64,000 bases of DNA from Cupriavidus neocaledonicus (GTDB lineage Bacteria; Pseudomonadota; Gammaproteobacteria; Burkholderiales; Burkholderiaceae). The DNA is taken from assembly GCF_000372525.1 (NCBI RefSeq), contig NZ_AQUR01000089.1, positions 190 to 64,189 on the forward strand. Reading direction: 5' to 3'. Each line of letters opens with the position of its first letter. Within the stretch, counting starts at the first letter, position 1. The position numbers and the translations under genes were made by a program. The notes beneath the pieces are model-generated. The model searched no databases. It was not told where the DNA came from and saw only the letters and a program-made list of their open reading frames with translations. This document shows positions 1-7,130 of this stretch, piece after piece.

Positions 1-338
1 GTCAGTTCCGGATGGCGCTGCAGCGCCATCGACACGCCGAAGATGGTCAGCGGCAGGCCGCGCTTTTCGAACTCGCGCAGGATGCGCCAGACGCCGGCGC
101 GCGCGCCGTATTCGTAGATGCCCTCCATGCTCATGTGGCGGTCGGGGTAGGCCGCGGCGCCGACGATCTCGGACAGGAACTGCTCGGAAGCGGCGTCGCC
201 GTGCAGCACGCAGTTCTCGCCGCCTTCTTCGTAGTTGAGCACGAACTGCAGCGCGACGCGCGCGCCGCCCGGCCAGCGGGCGTGCGGCGGGCGGGCGCCA
301 TAACCGATGAGATCGCGTGGATAGTTATCGTTTGTCAT
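1..338 (-). CDS. puuE: Allantoinase PuuE (N-terminal part, cut by window edge)
   Basis: Metal-dependent allantoin amidohydrolase of the polysaccharide-deacetylase fold; it opens the allantoin ring to allantoate in cytoplasmic purine breakdown. The 112 visible residues start MTNDNYPRDLIGYGARPP and include FVLNYEEGGEN, HGDAASE and RHMSMEGIYEYGSRAG-like text (here YEYGARAGVWR), all typical of the PuuE family. The start at 338 is the only ATG that gives this N-terminus. The C-terminal two thirds lie left of the window. It follows the NCS2 permease on the same strand after a 123-base gap, so both are probably co-transcribed from the GntR side. Confidence 0.93.
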   Translation of the reverse strand, partial: MTNDNYPRDLIGYGARPPHARWPGGARVALQFVLNYEEGGENCVLHGDAASEQFLSEIVGAAAYPDRHMSMEGIYEYGARAGVWRILREFEKRGLPLTIFGVSMALQRHPEL

Positions 339-461
339 GTGTCGTTGCTTGCTTCAGGAAACCACCCGGCACCGCCGTCCCGCCGCAGGCGCCGACCGTC
401 ATGCAATGAGCATGCCAGTGGTGCCGGCGGCGGTGCCGGCCCTGCGTTGCCGGTACTTCGA

Positions 462-1868
462 TTACTCGGTGCCGTGCGAGTTGGCCGCGGCGTTGCGCAT
501 GGCCTCTTCGCGCGACTGGATGCCGTTGTAGAACAGGTTCAGCGCCACCGCGACGATGGTGCCGAGCACGATGCCGCTGTGGGTGAACGGGCTGGTCCAC
601 TTGGGCAGGTACTGGAAGAACGTCGGCGCCAGCGTCGGGATCATGCCGAAGCCGATCGAGATGGCGACGATGAAGAGGTTGTGGCGGTTGCGGTTGAAGT
701 CGCACGAACCCAGGATGCGGATGCCGGTGGCGGCGACCATGCCGAACATCACGATGCCGGCGCCGCCTAGCACGAACTGCGGCACCGAGGCCACCACGTG
801 GGCCATCTTGGGGAACAGGCCGAAGGCGATCAGGATGATGCCGCCCGCTGCCGCGACGTAGCGCGAGCGCACGCCGGTGACCGTCACCAGGCCCACATTC
901 TGCGAGAACGAGGTGTAGGGGAAGGTGTTGAAGATGCCGCCGATCACCGTGCCCAGGCCGTCGGCGCGAAGGCCGCGGGTCAGGTCGTCGTTGCTCAGCT
1001 TCTTGCCGGTGATGTCCGACAGCGCCAGGAACATGCCGGTCGACTCCACCAGCGTGATCAGCATGACGATGCACATCGACAGGATCGCGGTCACTTCGAA
1101 GGTCGGCATGCCGAAGTGCAGCGGCGTGATGACGGCGACGAAGCTGGCTTCGTCCAGGCCTTCGAACGACACCTTGCCCATGCCCATCGCCACCAGCGTG
1201 CCGATGATGATGCCGAGCAGCACCGCGCAGTTGGCGACCAGGCCGCGGCCGTACTTGGTCAGCAGCAGGATGGTCACCAGCGTTAGCCCGGCGATGCCGA
1301 GGTTGGTCAGGTCACCGTAGGCGAGGTTGGGCACTTCCTTGGCCACGCCGTCGATCACCGCGCGCGTGGTGGGCTGGCCGCCGGCCGCCCAGTTGATGCC
1401 GACGCGCATCAGCGACACGCCGATCAGCGTGATCACCGTGCCGGTCACCACCGGCGGGAACAGGCCGAGCATGCGCCCCATCATCGGCGAGATCAGGATG
1501 CCGAAGATCCCTGACGCGATCACCGCGCCATAGATGCCGAGCAGGCCGACATTGGGATCGGTGCCGATGGCGATCATCGGCGCCACCGAGGCGAAGGTCA
1601 CGCCCATCATCACCGGCAGGCGAATGCCGAACTTCCAGAAGCCGATGGCCTGGATCAGCGTGGCCAGGCCGGCGGCGAACAGGTCGGCGTTGATCAGGAA
1701 GGCCAGCTGGTCCTTGGGCAGCTTGAGCGCGCCACCCACGATCAGTGGCACGGCAACCGTGCCGGCGTACATCACCAGAACGTGCTGCAACCCGAGCGCG
1801 AGCAGGCGCCCGGAAGGCAAACGCTCGTTGGTGAGGTCCGTCGGGACCGTGGTGCTTGCGGAATTCAT
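462..1868 (-). CDS. NCS2-family nucleobase (urate/xanthine) permease
   Basis: Inner-membrane nucleobase:cation symporter of the NCS2/NAT family, 468 residues, which is the usual length. The family signature [QEP]-N-x-G-x4-T is present as QNVGLVTVTG near residues 321-330, and about a dozen hydrophobic segments are visible. I start at 1868 because GGAGAGGAG lies just upstream; the longer open frame adds 34 unconserved residues. It sits between the GntR gene and puuE in a urate-degradation cluster, so urate, xanthine or allantoin are the likely cargos. The exact substrate cannot be read from sequence. Confidence 0.9.
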   Translation of the reverse strand: MNSASTTVPTDLTNERLPSGRLLALGLQHVLVMYAGTVAVPLIVGGALKLPKDQLAFLINADLFAAGLATLIQAIGFWKFGIRLPVMMGVTFASVAPMIAIGTDPNVGLLGIYGAVIASGIFGILISPMMGRMLGLFPPVVTGTVITLIGVSLMRVGINWAAGGQPTTRAVIDGVAKEVPNLAYGDLTNLGIAGLTLVTILLLTKYGRGLVANCAVLLGIIIGTLVAMGMGKVSFEGLDEASFVAVITPLHFGMPTFEVTAILSMCIVMLITLVESTGMFLALSDITGKKLSNDDLTRGLRADGLGTVIGGIFNTFPYTSFSQNVGLVTVTGVRSRYVAAAGGIILIAFGLFPKMAHVVASVPQFVLGGAGIVMFGMVAATGIRILGSCDFNRNRHNLFIVAISIGFGMIPTLAPTFFQYLPKWTSPFTHSGIVLGTIVAVALNLFYNGIQSREEAMRNAAANSHGTE

Positions 1869-2038
1869 TGGTGCGTCTCCTCTCCTTTGGTTTGATGGGA
1901 ACGCCACGTCCGTGCCGGCAGTTTGGTCGGTGTTGTTATGGGCTCGCCGTCGCCGCGCTCTCGTTTGCACTGCCTGGGCGCGGTACTGACGACGGGCCTG
2001 CTGCCTTCTTCTTGCGGGGGCGTGACGGGAACACCGTG

Positions 2039-2827
2039 CTAGGTGGAGCGGCCCAGCACGCTGCGAAGATCGAAGCTGCCCGGTTCGTCCGGCTGCACGC
2101 GGTCGGCGCAGGCGCCAAGGTGGTGCGCCATGCGCGACTGGGCCAGTGCGGCGTTGCCCTGTTCGAGGGCGTCGAGGATTTCTTCATGCTCGTCGAACGA
2201 GCAGGCGTTGTTGCCCGGCGCTTCCACGCTGGCGATCATCAGCGTGGTGCGCGACACCAGGCGGCGCATCATGTTGACCAGCAGCGCATTGCCCGACAGT
2301 TCCGCCAGCGCGGTGTGGAACTCGGCGGACAGGCGGATCCACTTGGGACGGTCGTGCGTCAGGAAGGCCTGGCGCTCGTCGGCCACCATCTTGCGCAGCG
2401 GCGCGATCACGGCCTTGACGTCGGGCATGGCGGCGAGCTTTTCGAGTACCGCGCGCTCCAGCATCTGGCGCAGCTCGAACATGTCGTGCGCTTCGTCGGT
2501 CGACGGGCTGGCGATGAAGGCGCCGCGGTTGGGCTCCAGGTCGACCATGCCGTCGGCAGCCAGGTGCGACAGCACCTTGCGCACGGTGTGGCGCGCGGTG
2601 GCATAGATTTCGCAAAGCGAATGCTCGGTGAGCTTGGTGCGCGGCGGCAGCCGGTGCTCCATGATCGCGTCGTAGATCTCGTGGTACATGCGCTCCTCGA
2701 CCGAGCCCTTGCGCGCGGGCTTGGCGGGCTTGCCCGGGATCTCGGTCGGCTCGCCGGGCTCGTGGCGGGCCTTGGATTCGGCCTTGGATTCGGCGTTGGC
2801 GGCAATCAGCTTCAGGCTCTTGGACAT
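2039..2827 (-). CDS. GntR-family regulator (FCD type), likely repressor of urate catabolism
   Basis: 262-residue transcription factor. A variable basic N-terminus is followed by a winged helix (about residues 45-105, with LTEHSLCEIYATARHTVRKVLSHLAADG broken over the recognition helix) and an alpha-helical FCD ligand domain containing FELRQMLERA and the His/Asp positions expected for metal binding (EFHTALAELSGN, DEHEEILDAL). It is divergent from hiuH-puuD and leads into the NCS2 permease and puuE. The shared 298-base gap holds several TTGT-N2-ACAA palindromes that fit a GntR dimer. GntR regulators of purine catabolism (HpxS in Klebsiella) are a known parallel. The effector is unknown; a urate-pathway intermediate is likely. 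Confidence 0.88.
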   Translation of the reverse strand: MSKSLKLIAANAESKAESKARHEPGEPTEIPGKPAKPARKGSVEERMYHEIYDAIMEHRLPPRTKLTEHSLCEIYATARHTVRKVLSHLAADGMVDLEPNRGAFIASPSTDEAHDMFELRQMLERAVLEKLAAMPDVKAVIAPLRKMVADERQAFLTHDRPKWIRLSAEFHTALAELSGNALLVNMMRRLVSRTTLMIASVEAPGNNACSFDEHEEILDALEQGNAALAQSRMAHHLGACADRVQPDEPGSFDLRSVLGRST

Positions 2828-2892
2828 CGTGGCACCGGCAGGTCAGGCAGGGCACCGTAAATCCTGGGTATCAGGGTACGGTGATCCAAAAA

Positions 2893-2956
2893 TTGTTGAC
2901 AATTATTTGGTTACGGCCTCAATATTGTCAACAAAACCAACTCAGGTTTTCGACAA
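2893..2956. promoter_or_regulatory. Array of TTGT-N2-ACAA operator sites
   Basis: Three related palindromes lie in the GntR/hiuH intergenic region: TTGTTGACAA at 2893-2902 (extended to AATTGT-TG-ACAATT over 2891-2904), TTGTCAACAA at 2925-2934, and TTTTCGACAA at 2947-2956 with one mismatch. A fourth, perfect copy TTGTCGACAA lies inside hiuH at 3205-3214. This is the half-site layout expected for GntR proteins, so these are the probable operators of the adjacent regulator. The rest of the 298-base gap (2828-3125) shows no gene. Confidence 0.7.
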
Positions 2957-3125
2957 CTCAGGGAAATCCCTGAATTGCCAACGGGGAAGTGCTGGCGCAT
3001 TGTCGCCACGCACCAACCCAGCGCCGGGATGCGTTACCAGACGTACCGAGCGGGCACCATCCCACACATGGTGCTAGTGAAGGCAGCGGCGCCCCTCACA
3101 ACCCAATCGCAAAAGGACAAATACG

Positions 3126-3479
3126 ATGGGACGCTTGACCACCCATGTTCTCGACACCGCTGCCGGCACGCCCGGGCAGGGCATGTCGATTACTCTCCAT
3201 AAAATTGTCGACAATCGTCGCGAAACCCTCAAAACCGTGGTCACCAACCACGACGGCCGCTGCGACCAGCCGCTGCTGGAAGGCGCCGACCTCGCCGCGG
3301 GCGTGTACGAGCTGGAATTCGCCGCCGGCGACTACTTCCGCGCCCAGGGTGTGAAGCTGCCCGAGCCGGCCTTCCTGGACGTGGTGCCGCTGCGCTTCGG
3401 CATTGCCGACGTCAACGCGCACTATCACGTGCCCCTCCTGGTTTCGCCCTGGTCGTACTCGACCTACCGCGGCAGCTGA
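3126..3479 (+). CDS. hiuH: 5-hydroxyisourate hydrolase (transthyretin-like)
   Basis: 117-residue cytoplasmic enzyme that hydrolyses 5-hydroxyisourate to OHCU, the step after urate oxidation. It begins MGRLTTHVLDTAAGTPG, where the family's catalytic HVLD histidine is seen, and it ends with the diagnostic YRGS tetrapeptide. Length matches the family. AAAGGA lies 8 bases before the ATG. It is followed 31 bases later by puuD, and the two form an operon divergent from the GntR gene. A perfect TTGTCGACAA palindrome lies within the coding sequence around codons 27-30. Confidence 0.95.
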   Translation: MGRLTTHVLDTAAGTPGQGMSITLHKIVDNRRETLKTVVTNHDGRCDQPLLEGADLAAGVYELEFAAGDYFRAQGVKLPEPAFLDVVPLRFGIADVNAHYHVPLLVSPWSYSTYRGS

Positions 3480-3510
3480 AGCGGTGGCATAGGGAAACAG
3501 GAGACAAGAC

Positions 3511-4716
3511 ATGGAAGGCTATATCCTCGACTGGGCCAATATGCTGCTGCGGTGGGTGCACGTCATCACCGCCATCGCATGGATCGGCTCTTCGTTCTAT
3601 TTCGTATGGCTGGACAACAGCCTGACCAAGCCCACCGCGCCCGACCTGAAGGAGAAGGGTGTCGACGGCGAGCTGTGGGCGGTGCACGGCGGCGGCTTCT
3701 ACAACCCGCAGAAGTACCTGACCGCGCCCAAGCAGTTGCCGGAGAACCTGCACTGGTTCTACTGGGAGTCGTATTCGACCTGGATGAGCGGCTTTGCGCT
3801 GCTGGTGGTGCTGTACCTGTTCAACGCCAGCACGTTCCTGATCGACAAGAACGTGTTCGACATGTCGCCCGGCGCGGCGGTCGGCTTTGCGGTGTCGTAC
3901 CTGCTGATCGGCTGGATCGTCTATGACAGCATCTGCCGCCTGTTCAACAAGAACGACCGCCTGGTCGGCATCCTGGTGGCGATCTACATCGCCGCCGCCG
4001 CCTACGTCGCGTGCCATATCTTCTCGGGCCGCGCGGCGTTCCTGCTGACCGGCGCGATGATCGCGACCATCATGAGCGCGAACGTGCTGGCGTGGATCAT
4101 CCCGGGCCAGCGCAAGGTGGTGGCGGCACTGAAGGCCGGCCAGCCGGTGGACCCGATCCACGGCAAGCGCGGCAAGCAGCGCAGCGTGCACAACACCTAC
4201 TTCACGCTGCCGGTGCTGTTCGCGATGCTGTCGAACCACTACAGCATGACCTACGCCCACAAGTACAACTGGGTGGTGCTGATCCTGATCATGCTGTCCG
4301 GCGTGCTGATCCGCCAGTTCTTCATCCTGAAGCACAAGGGCAAGATCAACGTGCTATGGCCTGCCGCCGGCGTCGCCGCGCTGGCCGTGGTCGCGGTCAT
4401 GATCGCGCCGCAGCCGCGCCCGGCCGTGGCCAAGGCCGATGGCGAGGCAGCCGCGACGGTCAGCTTCGCCAAGGTGCAGGAAGTGATGAACGCACGATGC
4501 GTGCAGTGCCACGCCGAGCAGCCGAAGATGATGCCGACCGCGGCCAAGGGCATCAAGCTCGAGACGCCCGAGGACATCAAGGCCCACGCCCAGCTGATCT
4601 ACCAGCAGGCGGTGCAGCAGAAGGCGATGCCGCTGGGCAACGTGACGCAGATCACCGACGACGAACGCGCGCTGCTGGGGCAGTGGTTCGAAGGCGGTGC
4701 CAAGACTACGAATTGA
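3511..4716 (+). CDS. puuD: Membrane urate hydroxylase PuuD with C-terminal cytochrome c
   Basis: 401-residue membrane urate oxidase. It begins MEGYILDWANMLLRWVHVITAIAWIG, and about eight hydrophobic segments cover residues 1-300 (Urate_ox_N type). A short c-type cytochrome domain follows, with its haem site C330-x-x-C333-H334 (CVQCH) and a downstream Met (MMPTA / AMPLG) as possible axial ligand. The family is described as passing electrons from urate to the respiratory chain instead of making peroxide. The spacing to hiuH gives the reaction order urate, then 5-hydroxyisourate, then OHCU. No OHCU decarboxylase gene is visible in the window. A terminator follows. Confidence 0.93.
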   Translation: MEGYILDWANMLLRWVHVITAIAWIGSSFYFVWLDNSLTKPTAPDLKEKGVDGELWAVHGGGFYNPQKYLTAPKQLPENLHWFYWESYSTWMSGFALLVVLYLFNASTFLIDKNVFDMSPGAAVGFAVSYLLIGWIVYDSICRLFNKNDRLVGILVAIYIAAAAYVACHIFSGRAAFLLTGAMIATIMSANVLAWIIPGQRKVVAALKAGQPVDPIHGKRGKQRSVHNTYFTLPVLFAMLSNHYSMTYAHKYNWVVLILIMLSGVLIRQFFILKHKGKINVLWPAAGVAALAVVAVMIAPQPRPAVAKADGEAAATVSFAKVQEVMNARCVQCHAEQPKMMPTAAKGIKLETPEDIKAHAQLIYQQAVQQKAMPLGNVTQITDDERALLGQWFEGGAKTTN

Positions 4717-4844
4717 CGGTTCTGAACTGAGAAGCATTGGGGCTGGCTCTTGCCGAGCCAGTCCGCGAAATCCGAGCATCGGTGATCGACGGTCCGGAGG
4801 GTTGTGCGGTTTGCAGCCGTCAGTACCGGACCGGCGAGGGTTTG

Positions 4845-4872
4845 AACGGGGCCTTGTGCCCCGTTTTTTTTT
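4845..4872 (+). terminator. Rho-independent terminator after puuD
   Basis: Stem AACGGGGC / GCCCCGTT with a CTTGT loop followed by nine T residues. It lies just before the convergent end of the GDT1-type gene. A weaker hairpin, GGCTGGCTC-N5-GAGCCAGTC, lies upstream near 4740-4765. Confidence 0.88.
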
Positions 4873-4881
4873 GTCTGGCGC

Positions 4882-5457
4882 TTATCCGCCAATATTCAGC
4901 AGCGCCAGCACGCCCAGCACCAGGAAGATGCCGGCGGCAACCTTGTGCACCAGGCCGATCGGCATCCTGTTGGCGAACCGGTCGCCCAGCAATACGGCCG
5001 GTGCGTTGGCGATCATCATGCCGAAGGTCGTCCCCATGACCACCGCCAGCACCGCGTCGCTGAAGCGCGCCGCCAGCGCCACCGTGGCGATCTGGGTCTT
5101 GTCACCCATTTCGGCAAAGAAGAAGGCGACGAGGGTGGTGCCGAGGATGCCGATGAAGCCCTTGACGGGCTTGGCCTGCTCGGCATCGTCGAACTTGTCG
5201 GGGATCAGCATCCACGCGGCCATCGCGATAAAGCCCAGGCCCAGGATCCAGCGCAGCAGGCTTTCGCCGACCACGTGCGTGATCCAGCCGCCGAGCGCGC
5301 CGGCGAAGCCGTGGTTGAACAGCGTGGCGATCAGGATGCCGAGGATGATGGGCACCGGCTTGCGGTAGCGCGCGGCCAGCACCAGCGACAGCAGTTGCGT
5401 CTTGTCGCCCATTTCTGCGAGGGCGACGATGCCTGTGGAGACGAGGAAGGCTTCCAT
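4882..5457 (-). CDS. GDT1/TMEM165 (UPF0016) family Mn2+/Ca2+ exporter
   Basis: 191-residue inner-membrane protein with six hydrophobic segments in two repeats. Each repeat carries the family motif E-x-G-D-K-[TS]: ALAEMGDKTQLLSLV near residue 15 and FAEMGDKTQIATVAL near residue 125. Bacterial members such as MneA export manganese. The start MEAFLVSTGIVALAEMG matches the family, although no good ribosome-binding site precedes it. The 5' leader contains a yybP-ykoY-type manganese riboswitch, which strongly supports the manganese role. Long open frame upstream of the ATG is riboswitch sequence, not protein. Confidence 0.92.
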   Translation of the reverse strand: MEAFLVSTGIVALAEMGDKTQLLSLVLAARYRKPVPIILGILIATLFNHGFAGALGGWITHVVGESLLRWILGLGFIAMAAWMLIPDKFDDAEQAKPVKGFIGILGTTLVAFFFAEMGDKTQIATVALAARFSDAVLAVVMGTTFGMMIANAPAVLLGDRFANRMPIGLVHKVAAGIFLVLGVLALLNIGG

Positions 5458-5510
5458 ATTGGTCTTGTGGGGTAACCGGGCCGCAATGCATCGCGAGATG
5501 CCAATGACAC

Positions 5511-5540
5511 AACCCTTTCCCGGCCCGGCCAGAAAGGGTT
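5511..5540 (-). promoter_or_regulatory. Expression-platform hairpin of the Mn riboswitch
   Basis: Directly after the aptamer, on the minus strand, AACCCTTTC pairs with GAAAGGGTT around a GC-rich 12-base loop that can itself partly pair. No T-run follows, so this is not a classic terminator. It may be an anti-sequestor or a hairpin that changes access to the start region, which has no clear ribosome-binding site. Confidence 0.5.
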
Positions 5541-5703
5541 GGTCATCGGTCTCGCCAGGCATGGACGCTGCCCGGGCCGGTCTGGCCAGGCGGGTCCCGA
5601 GCTGCGCACGCCATAACCGCAAGCGGTCAAGTCTGTTGACGTACGCCCCTGTCCCCCGGAGTCCGCATTGCGCGGCGCGGTGAGAGCAGGGCGGCTACTC
5701 CCC
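5541..5703 (-). ncRNA. yybP-ykoY manganese riboswitch
   Basis: The minus-strand leader contains the conserved blocks of this aptamer in order: GGGGAGTAGC at 5694-5703, GCTCTCACC nearby, GTCAACAGACTTGACC near 5626-5641, and GGCGAGACCGA at 5546-5556. The blocks GGGGAGUAG and the GAGACC-containing loop are the two L1/L3 elements that bind Mn2+. The aptamer starts a few bases after a TATAAT box and lies upstream of a GDT1-type exporter, which is one of the gene families this riboswitch is known to control. It should turn the exporter on at high Mn2+. Confidence 0.88.
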
Positions 5704-5716
5704 AATGGAAGCGGCG

Positions 5717-5746
5717 ATTATAACCGCGGCGGCGGTGGCGCGTCCA
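5717..5746 (-). promoter_or_regulatory. Promoter of the riboswitch-controlled exporter
   Basis: Minus-strand TATAAT (complement of 5717-5722) with TGGACG (complement of 5741-5746) 18 bases upstream. Transcription would start near 5710, so the riboswitch begins almost at the 5' end of the RNA. Confidence 0.65.
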
Positions 5747-5758
5747 CCGCCGCCGCGG
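5724..5758. repeat. Perfect 15-bp GC inverted repeat
   Basis: CCGCGGCGGCGGTGG (5724-5738) pairs perfectly with 5744-5758 around a five-base loop. It lies between the desaturase stop codon and the -10 box of the exporter promoter, and the promoter's -35 falls in its loop. It may end desaturase transcription (no T-run, so perhaps Rho-assisted) or hold a regulator site. Confidence 0.7.
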
Positions 5759-5770
5759 CCGGCACGGCGA

Positions 5771-6943
5771 TCAGGCCGGTACCGGGGCGTTCTCGCTGGT
5801 CTGGCGGCCGCGGAAATCGGTCCAGCACAGCGCCTTGAAGTCATAGAGCTTGCAGCGGCGGGCCGTGTCGAAATACCAGCGCCACGAGAAGTTCTCGATG
5901 ATGATGCGGCCCGGCAGTGCGTGCTCAAGCAGTGCCTGCGCGCGCTTGAGGCGGTACAGCGGCACGCTCATGTCGACGTGGTGCGCGGTGTGTTCCATGA
6001 TGTGGTGCAGCGCCGCGCCGATGCCATGGCGGAAGCGCAGGTGCACGGTGGTCGAGACGAAGGGCTGGGCCCTGGCCCACATCGCCTTGGTGTCGTACCA
6101 GGCGACGCTGGTGTGGGTATGGTGCACGTACAGCACGAAGCCGACGGTGATGTTCCACACCAGGAAGGGCAGCACGAAGCCTGCGCCGACCAGCATCGAC
6201 ACCGACTGCTGCGTTGCCAGCGCCAGGCCAACCAGCGCGCCGATCCAGGCCAGCCCGAACGCGGCCACCAGCACGCAGTCGCCGGTGAAGATCGGGCGGC
6301 GCGTGGCCATCTGGCGCTTGCTGGGGAAGAACAGCTTGCACCACCAGATCTCGACCAGGTAATACAGGCCCGGGCCGAAGCCGGTGCGGTAGATGCGCTC
6401 CATCACGCGGCGCCAGCGCGGCAGCGCGTTGAATTCCTCGAGCGAATACGGCGCCCAGACGAAGTCGAAGCCCTTCAGGTTGGTGTAGCCATGGTGCACC
6501 ACGTTATGGCCGACTTCCCACAGGCTGTACGGCGTCAGCGACGGCAGGAAGGTCAGCCGGCCCAGCCACTTGTTCAGGCCACGGCGCGGGGTCAGGCTCT
6601 GGTGGCAGGCATCGTGGCCGATGATAAACAGGCGCGCGATCACCAGCCCCGCCAGCACCCCCAGCGCCAGCTTGGCAGCCCAGTGCGGCGCCAGCACCAC
6701 GCCGGCCAGCACGGCGCCGAACAGCAGGTAGTCGAACCCGAACAGCATCAGCGCGCGCGGCGTGCTGCGCTGGCCCAGCGGGATCAGCCAGCCGCGGATG
6801 ATCTTGCGCGACGGCAGCGGCGCGTCCGGCGCGATCGGTTCGGGCAGCGGCGCCTGGTGCGGGGCATGGGCGCGTGCGCCGGCATGCGCCCGGGCGTGCC
6901 CGGCGGCGGGCTCGACGGATTGAGCGGATTGATATGCGGTCAT
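5771..6943 (-). CDS. Membrane fatty acid desaturase
   Basis: 390-residue di-iron membrane desaturase. The three histidine boxes are HDACH, HNVVHH and HHIMEHTAHHVD, in the spacing of acyl-lipid (omega-6/delta-12-like) desaturases, with hydrophobic pairs between them. The N-terminal 45 residues are rich in His, Ala and Pro and look disordered. AGAAGG lies just before the ATG. It probably introduces double bonds into membrane lipid acyl chains using ferredoxin- or cytochrome-supplied electrons; regiospecificity cannot be read. It stands alone inside the purine cluster, 187 bases downstream of guaD on the same strand. Confidence 0.9.
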   Translation of the reverse strand: MTAYQSAQSVEPAAGHARAHAGARAHAPHQAPLPEPIAPDAPLPSRKIIRGWLIPLGQRSTPRALMLFGFDYLLFGAVLAGVVLAPHWAAKLALGVLAGLVIARLFIIGHDACHQSLTPRRGLNKWLGRLTFLPSLTPYSLWEVGHNVVHHGYTNLKGFDFVWAPYSLEEFNALPRWRRVMERIYRTGFGPGLYYLVEIWWCKLFFPSKRQMATRRPIFTGDCVLVAAFGLAWIGALVGLALATQQSVSMLVGAGFVLPFLVWNITVGFVLYVHHTHTSVAWYDTKAMWARAQPFVSTTVHLRFRHGIGAALHHIMEHTAHHVDMSVPLYRLKRAQALLEHALPGRIIIENFSWRWYFDTARRCKLYDFKALCWTDFRGRQTSENAPVPA

Positions 6944-7130
6944 GCAGAACCTTCTGATTGCGGTCGATGGATATCGGTGCGCGGCAAGGCAGAGTGGCCG
7001 CGGCGGAACCGCAAGGTTAGAAGGCTTTGTCGAAGGCAGTCTTGACGGTCGTCAAGCCGGTGAGACGGCGGAAGCGGTAAGGGCGCGCCCGCCGCGGGCG
7101 CGGCGGGCCACGAGTGGGAGGTGTGGCGGA

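Noticed and set aside
12..770. 252-codon open frame at the left end, plus strand
   Set aside because: It is antisense to puuE and the NCS2 permease, both clearly recognised.
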